NCBI RefSeq assembly: GCF_900100765.1
Contig: NZ_FNFO01000005.1
Location: 124,001-188,000, forward strand
DNA length: 64,000 nucleotides
Source: Catalinimonas alkaloidigena
GTDB taxonomy: Bacteria; Bacteroidota; Bacteroidia; Cytophagales; Flexibacteraceae
Reading direction: 5' to 3'
Made by a program: the position numbers and the translations under genes. Numbering within the stretch: position 1 is the stretch's first letter; each line of letters begins with the position of its first letter. Positions 21,501 through 29,900 of the stretch are shown piece by piece. The notes under the pieces are model-generated. The model was not told where the DNA came from. It saw only the letters and a list, made by a program, of their open reading frames with translations, and did not search any database.

Positions 21501-22011
21501 TGACGCCGGGAATGCCTTCGCCGTTCTGATCGACGATGGTCCCGCTGATGGCGACGGCCGGGGCCATTACCCGAGGACGCACCTGCGGCACAGGCAAAGC
21601 GTTTCCGGTGCGCATGCCGATGCCTTCGGGCAGATCGGTCGGGCGGGGGCTGGTCAGTTCTTCACGACCGATGCCGTAATACCCTTTGCTCAACGGCGTG
21701 AACCGCAACTGCAGCGGCTTCAGCAACGCGCGCAGGGCCTCTTCGATGGTGCCGTGCGTACCGCTCAGCTGGAACGAGGTCGTTTTTCCCGCAACCATGG
21801 CCGACTGGTAAAAGAAGCGCACCTGGTAGCGCTCTTCCAGTTCGCCCAACACCGTTTCTAACGAGCGGGAGGCGGGGGCTTGCGGTTGTTCGATGACGGG
21901 ACTGATCCGGGCGTGGGCCAGCCCCTGGGCCCGGAGCGGTCCGCTGCCGAGCGCCAGCAATCCCAACCAGAGACTGCTGTTTCGTACAAATGAAAGTGGT
22001 GAGATGTTCAC
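18547..22011 (-). CDS. SusC/RagA family TonB-dependent transporter with STN domain
   Basis: A 1154-residue protein from the GTG at 22011, which starts a signal peptide (NISPLSFVRNSSLWLG, cleaved after RAQ). The longer open frame upstream overlaps fecR and is not coding. Domains in order: STN secretin/TonB N-terminal domain (about 48-115, LETVLGELEERYQVRFFYQS), carboxypeptidase-like domain (about 165-245, ISGTIVDQNGEGIPGVNVLE), plug with VVVVGYGTQ and INIRIRGNNSISLTNSPLYV, then the barrel ending TYTVGLNVTF. The STN domain, with the adjacent fecR and sigma genes, implies trans-envelope signalling when the ligand is bound. Confidence 0.96.
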   Translation of the reverse strand: MNISPLSFVRNSSLWLGLLALGSGPLRAQGLAHARISPVIEQPQAPASRSLETVLGELEERYQVRFFYQSAMVAGKTTSFQLSGTHGTIEEALRALLKPLQLRFTPLSKGYYGIGREELTSPRPTDLPEGIGMRTGNALPVPQVRPRVMAPAVAISGTIVDQNGEGIPGVNVLEKGTSNGTITDVTGRFALNVQTDAILVVSAVGYLSQEVAVNNRTVVDITLQDDVKQLNEVVVVGYGTQDRQELTTSVTSVDSKALERQPVAGFDQALQGQAPGVQVTAPSGAPGAGINIRIRGNNSISLTNSPLYVIDGVPVLPTYDQELSIGNQRPNPLNTLNPADIESIDVLKDGAAAAIYGLRASNGVVVITTKRGKTGKPQVSFNAYYGVQQLRKKLDMLNSTQFASYFNDASVAAGNPAPYADPSAVDYNTDWQDEIYRPAGIRNYQLSLSGGTETTKYYVSGAYFKQDGIMLNSGFDRFSFKINLDQEMGDRFRMGTSLNLSRTNNNNSVRSEIGLQNSGTVLGALAQIPTIPIRNADGTYGQNPFQQLDNPVGNLLETHNRAMIYQAIGNVYGELDLLKNLQFRSSLGLDFRSQIENEFLSRDYPGTQNADPATRGSARTGTNQQVIWLWENTLTYNPELQGGHDLTLLVGQSVQESDRFTSGASVKGFPTNAVPYLFAGTQFTKPSSYQDQWGLMSYFARAIYNFDQRYLATVSLRADGSSRFAPGNRFGYFPAVALGWRIGREAFFPQNSVVTDLKLRASFGANGNQEIGAYDRFSTYGVGYNYPRAGSIQGGIAPERIGNSNLNWETTFQYNGGLDLGLWRDRVTLTFDAYLKQTNNLLTSVPLPYNTGAQNAQIVQNIGSVENKGLELGINSTNLQGLESGFTWNTQFNFTLNRNRVLDIGTLLDENGEEVDREIIGDYTITRKGAPLGAFYGYEVVGIFQSEAAIAAAPTQPNNPQPGDLQFADLNDDGQINAEDRTIIGNPNPNFVAGLTNTFSYKGLELSLFFQGSFGNDIYNQNLVSIEGMADPFNQTTRVLDRWTPANPDTDMPRAVRYDPNNNRRFSTRFVEDGTYVRLKNLTLAYNLPNALMQRAKLGGVRIYATGQNLLTFTNYSGYDPEVSADPFSSVGFGRDYGVYPQARTYTVGLNVTF

Positions 22012-22043
22012 AAGTGCAAAAGAATTAGTATAGATCGAAAAGT

Positions 22044-22985
22044 TTATGGAATAGGCTGCACCTGAAGCGTCCCCTGCCGACGGACGATGTCCACCTCGGC
22101 AACGGTTTCCAGGGCATTGATAAGTTCTTCCAGGGTGTGGGCGGGCACCGTACCGGTCAGGCGCAGGTCGGCAATGGACGGGTCGACGTCCACGGGCAGG
22201 CCGTAGGTTTCGCGAATGCGCTCGGCCACCTCCTGCAGGGTTTGGTTCGTAAAGATGAGTTGCCCTTCGGTCCAGGCGCGGTACTGTTCCGGCATCACCC
22301 GCTCGCGCCGCACATCTTTCGCGCCCCCTGAATAGTCGACCAGATCGCCGGGGGCCAGCATCAGCGTATCGACCGGGGCATCGTGCAGTTGCAGTTTGAT
22401 TTTGCCTTCTTCCAGCACCACCTGCGTTTTTTCGCCGCGCTGCCGCACGTTGAATTCCGTGCCGAGCACTTCGACGTCCAGGTCCTGGGTATGGACGATA
22501 AACCGACTCTTCTCCCCTTGCCGCGGTTGTTTGGTCACCGCAAAAAACGCTTCGCCGGTCAGCCACACTTCGCGGGGCTGGTCGGGCGTTTCGTCGTCTG
22601 ACACGCGCAGGGTCGAGTTGGCGTTCAGCGTCACCCGCGTGCCGTCCGGCAGTTGCAACGCCAGCGTTTCGCCGTTGCCCGTCGTGTAGTGCAGGGGACG
22701 CAAGTAGGCCCACCAGTAGCCGGCTGTGCTCAGCAGCAGCAACAGGCTGGCGGCGGCGGCCAGGGTCCAGGTGCGAAGTCGGCGCGTACGTGTACGATGG
22801 GTGTCGTGTCGGCCGAGGCGATTTTCCAGGTCGCGCAGGTGGGCCTGCCGGACGTCGTCGCTGTAAGTGTGCGGACGGAACGCCACCGGCGGTAAATCAC
22901 CTTCGTTCGGTTGGTTCGCGTCGGCGGAGGGCCGTAACCAATCCCAGAAAAGTCGTCGAGGGTTGCGGGAGTCAGACTGCTTCAT
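22044..22985 (-). CDS. FecR family anti-sigma factor
   Basis: A 313-residue protein with a short cytoplasmic N-terminus, one transmembrane helix (about residues 70-92, TWTLAAAASLLLLLSTAGYW) and a periplasmic FecR domain (about 97-210: YTTGNGETLALQLPDGTRV, VWLTGEAFFAV, VHTQDLDVEVLGTEFNVR). A DUF4974-like C-terminal domain (about 240-310) resembles the STN fold. It should hold the ECF sigma factor encoded upstream inactive until the STN domain of the SusC protein (32 bases downstream) interacts with it. Confidence 0.94.
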   Translation of the reverse strand: MKQSDSRNPRRLFWDWLRPSADANQPNEGDLPPVAFRPHTYSDDVRQAHLRDLENRLGRHDTHRTRTRRLRTWTLAAAASLLLLLSTAGYWWAYLRPLHYTTGNGETLALQLPDGTRVTLNANSTLRVSDDETPDQPREVWLTGEAFFAVTKQPRQGEKSRFIVHTQDLDVEVLGTEFNVRQRGEKTQVVLEEGKIKLQLHDAPVDTLMLAPGDLVDYSGGAKDVRRERVMPEQYRAWTEGQLIFTNQTLQEVAERIRETYGLPVDVDPSIADLRLTGTVPAHTLEELINALETVAEVDIVRRQGTLQVQPIP

Positions 22986-23212
22986 ACGTTCGGAATACGA
23001 CCTGCGGAGTCATCCGCCTTTTCCGTCGTACTCGCAACCGATCAAAAAATCTGAAAAAAATTGGGGAAAGCGGGGCTTCACCTACTGACGATGTTAGCCC
23101 TTGGCCGACTTGTTGGCGGTTTTACTTTCGTTTAGCTTTCATACTTCTTGGTGCAACGAACAATCTAGCTCATCATACCTAGATTAAGGTCTGTACCTTA
23201 CTTTACACCGTT

Positions 23213-23692
23213 TTAATCAATTTTTCTGTACCAAGGGACAAATCTCTTTTTGGTAAAGAACCCCCTTACTTTTTTCTTTTTGAGCTTTCCATTCTTTTTA
23301 ACTTCGTAAAGTCTTTGTTTTTTAAAGACCATTTTTTTTGGAACGTAATCAGGCAACTGCCTTCCACTAGTGATATTATCTATTGCAAACTCTCGCTCCG
23401 ACATTCTTTTGGGTATCTTATTTAGCGAAAGCACTAGTGAATCAGGCATACCCACTCTTATCAATGTATCCATTACTGGTGTTGATGTAAAAATGACTGT
23501 ATCACCCTTCATCCTCCAGTTACCAACTGACCATTCTGATGCCAAATCAAATCGATAATTGAACTCAAATGTCGAATCATTAGAAAGCTCTATTTGATGT
23601 CCAAAATTATCTCTATAATTACCTATAATGGATTTTTGAGCATCAACAAAGTTGTATTGAAATAAAAAATATAACAGTAAAGGTTTCTTCAT
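23213..23692 (-). CDS. Small secreted protein, unrecognised, AT-rich interloper in the SusCD locus
   Basis: A 159-residue protein from the ATG at 23692 with a signal peptide (MKKPLLLYFLFQYNFVDAQ). The mature part reads like a small beta-rich domain (IIGNYRDNFGHQIELSNDST, SVGNWRMKGDTVIFTSTPV) followed by a very basic C-terminus (KKNGKLKKKKVRGFFTKKR). Upstream extension of the frame to 24217 overlaps the sigma factor and is rejected. Base composition is markedly richer in A and T than the genes around it. It sits between the sigma and fecR genes, which are normally adjacent, so it looks inserted. Function is unknown. Confidence 0.75.
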   Translation of the reverse strand: MKKPLLLYFLFQYNFVDAQKSIIGNYRDNFGHQIELSNDSTFEFNYRFDLASEWSVGNWRMKGDTVIFTSTPVMDTLIRVGMPDSLVLSLNKIPKRMSEREFAIDNITSGRQLPDYVPKKMVFKKQRLYEVKKNGKLKKKKVRGFFTKKRFVPWYRKID

Positions 23693-23760
23693 TTTAATGG
23701 TGTATAACTGGAGATAACGGCCATCTCTCAATATAAACAAGGGTGACGATCCATCCGTTG

Positions 23761-24372
23761 CTACTTCAGGAAACCCAGCATCAGCAACAGAAAAGTCTGG
23801 GCCAGTTTCCGGAGCAGCGGGTTGGTGCGGAGCGTTTTGTAGGCGCGTTGCAGGTTGTTGGACACCGACTGGTATTGCATGTGCAACAGATCGGCGATCT
23901 CCTGAATCGACAGGTTTTCGTAATAGCGCAGGTAGATGATTTCGCGCTGGCGTTCGGGCAACCGGTTCAGCGAATCGGCCATCTGTTCGCGCACCTCCGC
24001 CTCCGTTTCGTGTAGCATCACCAGCTCTTCCGCACTGAATTCCAGGGCAGGTTGCACTTCCTGAAACGAGAACTGCCGTCTGGAACGTGCCTGTTCCTGT
24101 TTTAATTGGCGGACCACCCGCCGGCGCAGCGCCACAATCAGGTAGATCTTCACGGATTTGACGTCGCTCAGGCGTCCCCGCTGGTGCCAGAGTTGGACGA
24201 ACAGCTCTTGCAGGCAATTCAGCGCCAGCGCTTCGTCGTGCGCCAGCTTGCGCGCGTAATCCAGCAGGGTATCGTGGTACGCCAGGTACAGGGACGTCAG
24301 CGCCTGGCGATCCTGTTGATTGATCTTCCGCCAGAGCTCTTGTTCGTCCTGTATGGATAAGGCTGCGCGCAT
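23761..24372 (-). CDS. ECF-type RNA polymerase sigma-70 factor
   Basis: A 203-residue protein with region 2 (about 25-95: LTSLYLAYHDTLLDYARKLA, then ALNCLQELFVQLWHQRGRL) and region 4 (about 130-185: LPERQREIIYLRYYENLSIQ, then DLLHMQYQSVSNNLQRAYKT), the helix-turn-helix that reads the -35 element. It ends in a short hydrophobic tail (FLLLMLGFLK), common in Bacteroidota FecI-like sigma factors. It is the first gene of the minus-strand SusCD locus and should activate it when released by FecR. Confidence 0.95.
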   Translation of the reverse strand: MRAALSIQDEQELWRKINQQDRQALTSLYLAYHDTLLDYARKLAHDEALALNCLQELFVQLWHQRGRLSDVKSVKIYLIVALRRRVVRQLKQEQARSRRQFSFQEVQPALEFSAEELVMLHETEAEVREQMADSLNRLPERQREIIYLRYYENLSIQEIADLLHMQYQSVSNNLQRAYKTLRTNPLLRKLAQTFLLLMLGFLK

Positions 24373-24591
24373 GACACGAAAGCGACTAAAAAGTAAAAAT
24401 GCCGGGTAATGCTCCGTTTGTCAGAGCAACAAAGCGGTTGCGTCCTACTCTGTTCTCCGTCCAACGGGGCACAAAAGTAGTACAAAAGACGAAGGTCGGG
24501 GGTTCGTTTCTGACCTCCCCTTCCCCAGTCACGTGGGGTTTGGTCCGATTTTGCCACCATTCCGTTCATGCTGAGCGACTTGCTCGCCCGC

Positions 24592-25374
24592 TCAGCGTTC
24601 CAGCCACGACCGGAAAACGCCGGCACGCTCCTGGCTGATCACTACCGCCTCGCCAGCGGGTGGGGTCAACTCCAGCGAAATTTTTCCTTTGCCCGCCGAC
24701 CGAAACCGCGCAACGCCGTCGACGTGGACGATGTACTGCCGGTTGGCCCGAAAAAACAGGTCCGGGTCCAGTTCGTTCTCCAGTTCGGTTAACGTTTTGT
24801 CAGTCAGGTAACGGGTGCCCGCCCGGTCCACCAGGAATACTACTTTGTGGGTAGAAAAAAACCAGGCGACGTCTTCTGTGCGGATCGCCAGAAACTCCAC
24901 GCCTTTGCGGACCAGCACGCGCGATTTGTACGTCTCTGTGGCCGTTTCCGGTGCAGCGACCGAAGCCCCCAGCCGTGCAAACAGATCGGGCGAAATGGCC
25001 GCCTGCGTCGTGAAGTGGGTCTGAAGTTTCAGGTATTTGTTCAGCGCACGCTCCAGTTTTTCCTGACGGATGGGCTTGAGCAGGTAATCGATGCCGTTGT
25101 GCTGAAACGCGTCGACCATGTACTCATCGTAAGCCGTGGTGAAGATCACGGGACAAGCCACGGCGCACTCCTGAAAGATGTCGAGCGACAGCCCGTCTGA
25201 CAACTGAATATCCAGCAGAATCAGGTCGGGGGCGGGGTGGCCAATCAGCCAGCGCACCGCCTCGCGCACGCTCCCGGGGGTGGCGGCAATGCGAATTGCG
25301 GGGTCGTACCGTTCGACGGCCTGCATCAGACGTTGCAGCGCCGGTTTTTCGTCTTCGACAATCAGAATTTCCAT
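24592..25374 (-). CDS. LytTR-family response regulator
   Basis: A 260-residue protein starting at the ATG at 25374 (MEILIVEDEKPALQRLMQAV). The receiver domain (about 1-125) has acidic residues at VEDE, the phospho-acceptor Asp in LILLDIQLSDG and the switch Lys in LLKPIRQEKLE. The LytTR DNA-binding domain (about 160-258) has VRKGVEFLAIRTEDVAWFF and FFRANRQYIVHVDGVARFR. The start codon shares one base with the stop of the upstream kinase (TGATG), so the two are translationally coupled and form a two-component system. Target genes are unknown. Confidence 0.95.
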   Translation of the reverse strand: MEILIVEDEKPALQRLMQAVERYDPAIRIAATPGSVREAVRWLIGHPAPDLILLDIQLSDGLSLDIFQECAVACPVIFTTAYDEYMVDAFQHNGIDYLLKPIRQEKLERALNKYLKLQTHFTTQAAISPDLFARLGASVAAPETATETYKSRVLVRKGVEFLAIRTEDVAWFFSTHKVVFLVDRAGTRYLTDKTLTELENELDPDLFFRANRQYIVHVDGVARFRSAGKGKISLELTPPAGEAVVISQERAGVFRSWLER

Positions 25375-26411
25375 CAGGCAGATACATTTAAGATGGGTAG
25401 CCGGACCGTGTAGCGGTCGTCTACCAGCAAAATTTCGATGCCCTGGTTGGTCAGTAGCTGGCATCGTTCGTTCAGGTTCCGGAGGCCCACTTTGGCAGAC
25501 CGGCGCGCCGAGCGTTTCCGGCGGATCGGATTGGTGAAACTTATAAAATCGTCCTCCAACCGGTACTCGATTTGCAGAGGACGCTCTTCGGAGAACTCGT
25601 TATGTTTCACCGCATTTTCCAGCAAAAGTTGCAGCGAAATGGGCGGAATCAGGTAGGCGTCCGTCTTCAGCAACGGCGACGTGGCCGTCAGGTGTACGGC
25701 CTCCCCGAACCGGATTTGCAACAGGGCGAAGTAGTGCTGCAAAAAAGTCAGTTCTTCTTTCAGCAGCACCAGCTCCCGGTTGCGGTTCGAGAGGATGTAG
25801 CGGTACACGTCGGCCAGGTGCTCGCTGAACGTGAGGGCGCGGGCGGGCTGGTTTTCGATGAGCCACGACAGTGTGTTGAGCGAGTTGAACATGAAGTGCG
25901 GATCGAGCTGGTTTTTCAGGCTGGCCAGTTCCATCTCGGCCTTGGCGCGTTCCAGTTGCGCCACCCGCAAGGCATCGTCTTTGGTCTGTTTGATCAGAAA
26001 TACCGTTTCGTAAGCGTGCGTCACGATCAGCACACAAATCACATTGACCAGCGTCACGATGGCCACCTCGTGCCAGTCGACGGGTTGCCCGAGGCCCAGG
26101 TACCAGGCGCTTAGCATCAGAAACGTGAGCGGCGCGGTGTAGAGCACGTTGGCCCCTACCAGCCACAGCAGTTTTTCTAACGGCTGATTCAGCCAGTCGT
26201 AGCGCGCCCGCAGGGTAAACAACAGAAACCGGTTGCCCTGCCAGATGGCCGCCGAAAGCAGCACAAACCACCCGTAACTGGCCGCGATCAGCGGCCACGC
26301 CATGTGTTCGTAGTCGAGGATACCCGTCAGGTTCGGGATCAGAAACGCCAGCAGCGGAATCCCGACAAGGCGGGCGGGGACGTCGTTGATCGAGCGAGGT
26401 TGCGCAGTCAT
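25374..26411 (-). CDS. LytS/YehU-type sensor histidine kinase
   Basis: A 345-residue protein with about four transmembrane helices in residues 10-140, a short coiled stretch (RVAQLERAKAEMELASLKNQ) and a His_kinase domain (PF06580) with the phospho-acceptor in LDPHFMFNSLNTL. An HATPase domain follows with LLENAVKHNEFSEERPL and the G-box-like KVGLRNLNERCQLL. No periplasmic sensor domain is evident, so it may sense a membrane signal or a small ligand. It is coupled to the LytTR regulator downstream. Confidence 0.94.
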   Translation of the reverse strand: MTAQPRSINDVPARLVGIPLLAFLIPNLTGILDYEHMAWPLIAASYGWFVLLSAAIWQGNRFLLFTLRARYDWLNQPLEKLLWLVGANVLYTAPLTFLMLSAWYLGLGQPVDWHEVAIVTLVNVICVLIVTHAYETVFLIKQTKDDALRVAQLERAKAEMELASLKNQLDPHFMFNSLNTLSWLIENQPARALTFSEHLADVYRYILSNRNRELVLLKEELTFLQHYFALLQIRFGEAVHLTATSPLLKTDAYLIPPISLQLLLENAVKHNEFSEERPLQIEYRLEDDFISFTNPIRRKRSARRSAKVGLRNLNERCQLLTNQGIEILLVDDRYTVRLPILNVSA

Positions 26412-26905
26412 ACAGGTTCAGAGCGTCAATTTCCGGCTTGAGTGGCCTTATTTCCAGGCTAAGTTTCGCACCCAAGCGCGGTGTTAATTTACGGATTAGC
26501 TTCTGTACACAAGCCTTCCTTCACGCCCTCGCTCCCTCTTTTTTCGAAACGCTGTTTCACTTTTTACACGGTTGAGGAGCGGGGGCGCCAAACGCCAAAC
26601 TGCCTCTTTTCCATTGAGTTGCGAGTAGTTTACCGGTCGCATTGTCCAAATTCGTCCAACATTAAGGCGGTTTTATCTTCTCAACCTACACATTCATCAA
26701 TGCCATAAATTGGATTAAACTAATAAAAGATACGAAGATTAGAAATAAACCCCTCTCCTACGTCCTGTGGGGAGAGATGCCCGCAAATCGATTTCTTTTC
26801 AGACGGTACATCTGCCAATCCTCCGAAAAGCCCGCCGCTTTCACACGTTTAGACTACATAAATTAGCGTTTCGTAAATAGTAACACACCATTAGTAGACA
26901 GATTC
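26412..26905. other. Gene-free region between divergent genes
   Basis: A 494-base spacer between the minus-strand kinase and the plus-strand surface protein. It is AT-rich towards 26905 and should hold both promoters. A 75-codon open frame at 26481-26708 has no coding character. No RNA gene was recognised. Confidence 0.4.
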
Positions 26906-29900
26906 ATGAAAGCTATGTTTCGCAAAAAGCTTTCCGGTAGTGCTGAAAGTGTGGATGGCAAAGCAATGCACGCTACATCCGCCTGGTTTGCTCAATTCAT
27001 GCCGGTATCGAACAAACCCCGCAAGGCCTACTTGCTGGCGCTCCTGGCCATTAGCATTTCTGCCGCGCAGGCGCAGCAGTCTGCCGCTAACACCCCCAAC
27101 CAAAGTGATTGGTATCAGCAGGCCCAGCAACAGTTGGACCTGCGGCAATATCGCATGCAGGCGGCCAAGTCGCCACATACGTACGCATCGGCCAATCCTC
27201 AGCACTCGTTAGGGTTTGTCTACACTCCCGAGGGCTATACTGTACAGAAATACGGGGTTGCAGGAACCGATCGGCCTGCGTGGCAACTCCATTTCGGATT
27301 GCAACGCATCGGTCGCGCGGGCCAGGGTGCGCTGCCCGCAACTTACCAGCGAAGCGAAGCACAAACCACCGCGCTGACCTACCAATTTGCCCACTACCGC
27401 GTGGAGTATACCAACAGCACGCAGGGCATGCGCCAGAATTTTGTGGTGTCCCAGGCGCCGGAAGGCACGGGTGCACTGGAAGTTACGCTGTCGCTGTCGG
27501 GTGATCTGACCGCCCAGCAACGTCACGCCCGTCAGGTAGCGTTTCATACGCCCGGCGCGGCGCAGGACGTCCAGCTGGTGTATGACGAAATCAAAGTGTG
27601 GGATGCCACGCAACGGCTGCTGCCCGCGACCATGGAGCTGCGGAACGAACAGGAACTGGTGCTGGTAGTCGACGACCGCGAAGCCGTGTATCCGGTTACG
27701 GTCGATCCGCTCAACCACGCTCCCGACTGGACCGACGCAGGCGACGGCCTGCTGTTTTCAACCCTTAGCGACCTCACCACTCCGACTTTGTACGGCTATT
27801 CGGTAAGCGGGGCAGGCGACGTGAACGGCGACGGTTACGATGACGTACTTGTCGGGGCACCGACGTACGTGGAGATCATCAACGTCAGCGCAGAGACGTT
27901 CAACTTCGTGTCCGTAGGGGCGGCGTTCCTGTATCTGGGCAGCGCTACCGGTCCTTCTATCACACCCGACGAAGTACTGCAACCCACCACCGAAGCCGGT
28001 GCGTTGATGGGCTTCAGCGTGAGCGGAGCAGGCGACGTAAACGGCGATGGTTATGACGACGTACTTGTCGGCGCGCCAGGCGACCGCACCAATCTGACCA
28101 TCGGCTTAGGAACCGTCAGCGTGGCGGTCGGCAAAGTCTATGTTTATTCCGGTGCAGATTTCGATGGTGACTTGATGACGTCGCCGACCGTTTCGGCCAC
28201 CGTATTTCCCAAACAAGCTGATTTCGGGGTGCTGGTCAGTACCCCGGCGAACCCCCTCTACGGTTTTAGCGTGAGCGAAGCGGGCGACGTAAACGGTGAT
28301 GGGTATGCCGACGTTATTGTCGGTGCTCCGGCCTATACCGACCTGGTTTTGTTGAATGTCTCCGGGCGAGCCGACATCTACCACGGGTCCAGCACCGGTC
28401 TCGGGTCCGCGCCGGCCCGCAAGATCAAAGGCGGCTTGGCCAGCGGTCTGTTCGGCTACAGTGTGGACGGCGGGGCGAAGATTAACAACGACACGTACGA
28501 CGACGTCATCGTGGGTGCCCCGGCTTCGATGGGCGCTGGCCTGACGGGTGCCGCTTACGTTTTCCACGGTAGCGCGACCGGCATCACTGCCACGTCTACG
28601 GCCGGTGCTGCGACGAGCCTGCGCCCGGTGGGTCTGGAACTAAACACCCTCTTCGGTTTTAGCGTCAGCACCTTAAACGACGTCAACAGCGACGGACGCG
28701 ACGACGTAGCCGTCGGCGAACCGTTATCGCTCGAACTGTTCGGGGCCGACCTGGTTGCGGTGGGCAACGTCCATTTGTATTACGGCGCCAACGCGGGGCT
28801 TCTGACCACCGGCGCCACCACCCTGACCAGCCCACGCAGCCCCTTGGTGCTCGAAGCGGTAGAGGGAAATCTGCTCTACGGCTTTAGCGTGAGCGACGCT
28901 GGTGACGTCAACTGCGACGGCATTACCGACGTGATTATCGGTGAGCCCGGAGGTTTGGCCGTCAGCACCGGCACCGGCATTCTGGGGCTGGTCGACGCCA
29001 GCCAGTCGTCAGGGCATGCGTATGTCTACTTCGGCAAATCCGGCAGCGGCCCGATCAACCAGTTCCTGTGGCAGCTGAAAGAGACGCCCGATCCCAGCGT
29101 AGCCAACCTGATGGGGGCGTGTGTCAGTGGTGTGGGCGACATCAACGGCGACGGGGGTTCCGACTTTATGATCAGCGCTCCTACCGGCACCCTTAACTTA
29201 TCGACTTCGTTGACAGGACTGATCGGCAACGCTGTGGGGTACCTAACCACCGGCGGCGTTGGCCGCGCACACGGCTACCACGGCTGCAAAAGCTTCCTGT
29301 CGCCCCCTTCTGACAACGACTGGGACGACGACGGCATGAGCAACCTGGAAGAAAGCAACGGCAACGACCCGGCGGGCGACGATGACAACGACGGTATTTA
29401 CAATTACCTCGATTCTACCTACATCGACTTTATCGACGAAAACGGTGATGGCATCAACGACGCTTTCGACTACGACTACGACGGCCTGCCGAACCACCTC
29501 GATGTGGACTCTGACAACGATGGCATGGCCGATGCGGTCGAAGCCAACGGCGGCGTGACGCCAGCCAACCTCCTGCCCAACGGCTTCTTCCCTCTTTCGC
29601 TGGTGAAAGCCAACGATTCTGACAACGACGGCTGGATCGACCTGTACGATACCGACAACGGAGGGACCAGCTACGAAAATCCGGATACCGATTCGGATGG
29701 ACAGAAAGATTTTCTGGACCTGGATTCCGATAGCGATGATCTGCTGGATTATGTGGAAGCCCTGGACGACAATTACGACGACGACATCAAGCCTGAGTTG
29801 CTGGCACGTGCGGCTGACTGGGAAGCCGCCAACGGGTCGCCCGGCTACTACGATTCTTCGCTCGATGACGACGCCGACGGTATTCCGAACTGGATGGAAG

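Noticed and set aside
20464-21861. 465-codon open frame on the plus strand
   Set aside because: It lies opposite the SusC gene and shows no recognisable domain.
22012-22713. N-terminal extension of the first SusC frame
   Set aside because: It overlaps the fecR gene, lacks a signal peptide and reads as low-complexity arginine-rich sequence; the GTG at 22011 gives a proper signal.
26481-26708. 75-codon ORF on the plus strand upstream of the surface protein
   Set aside because: There is no hydrophobic or domain pattern, and the serine/cysteine-rich composition looks random; it lies in a promoter region.
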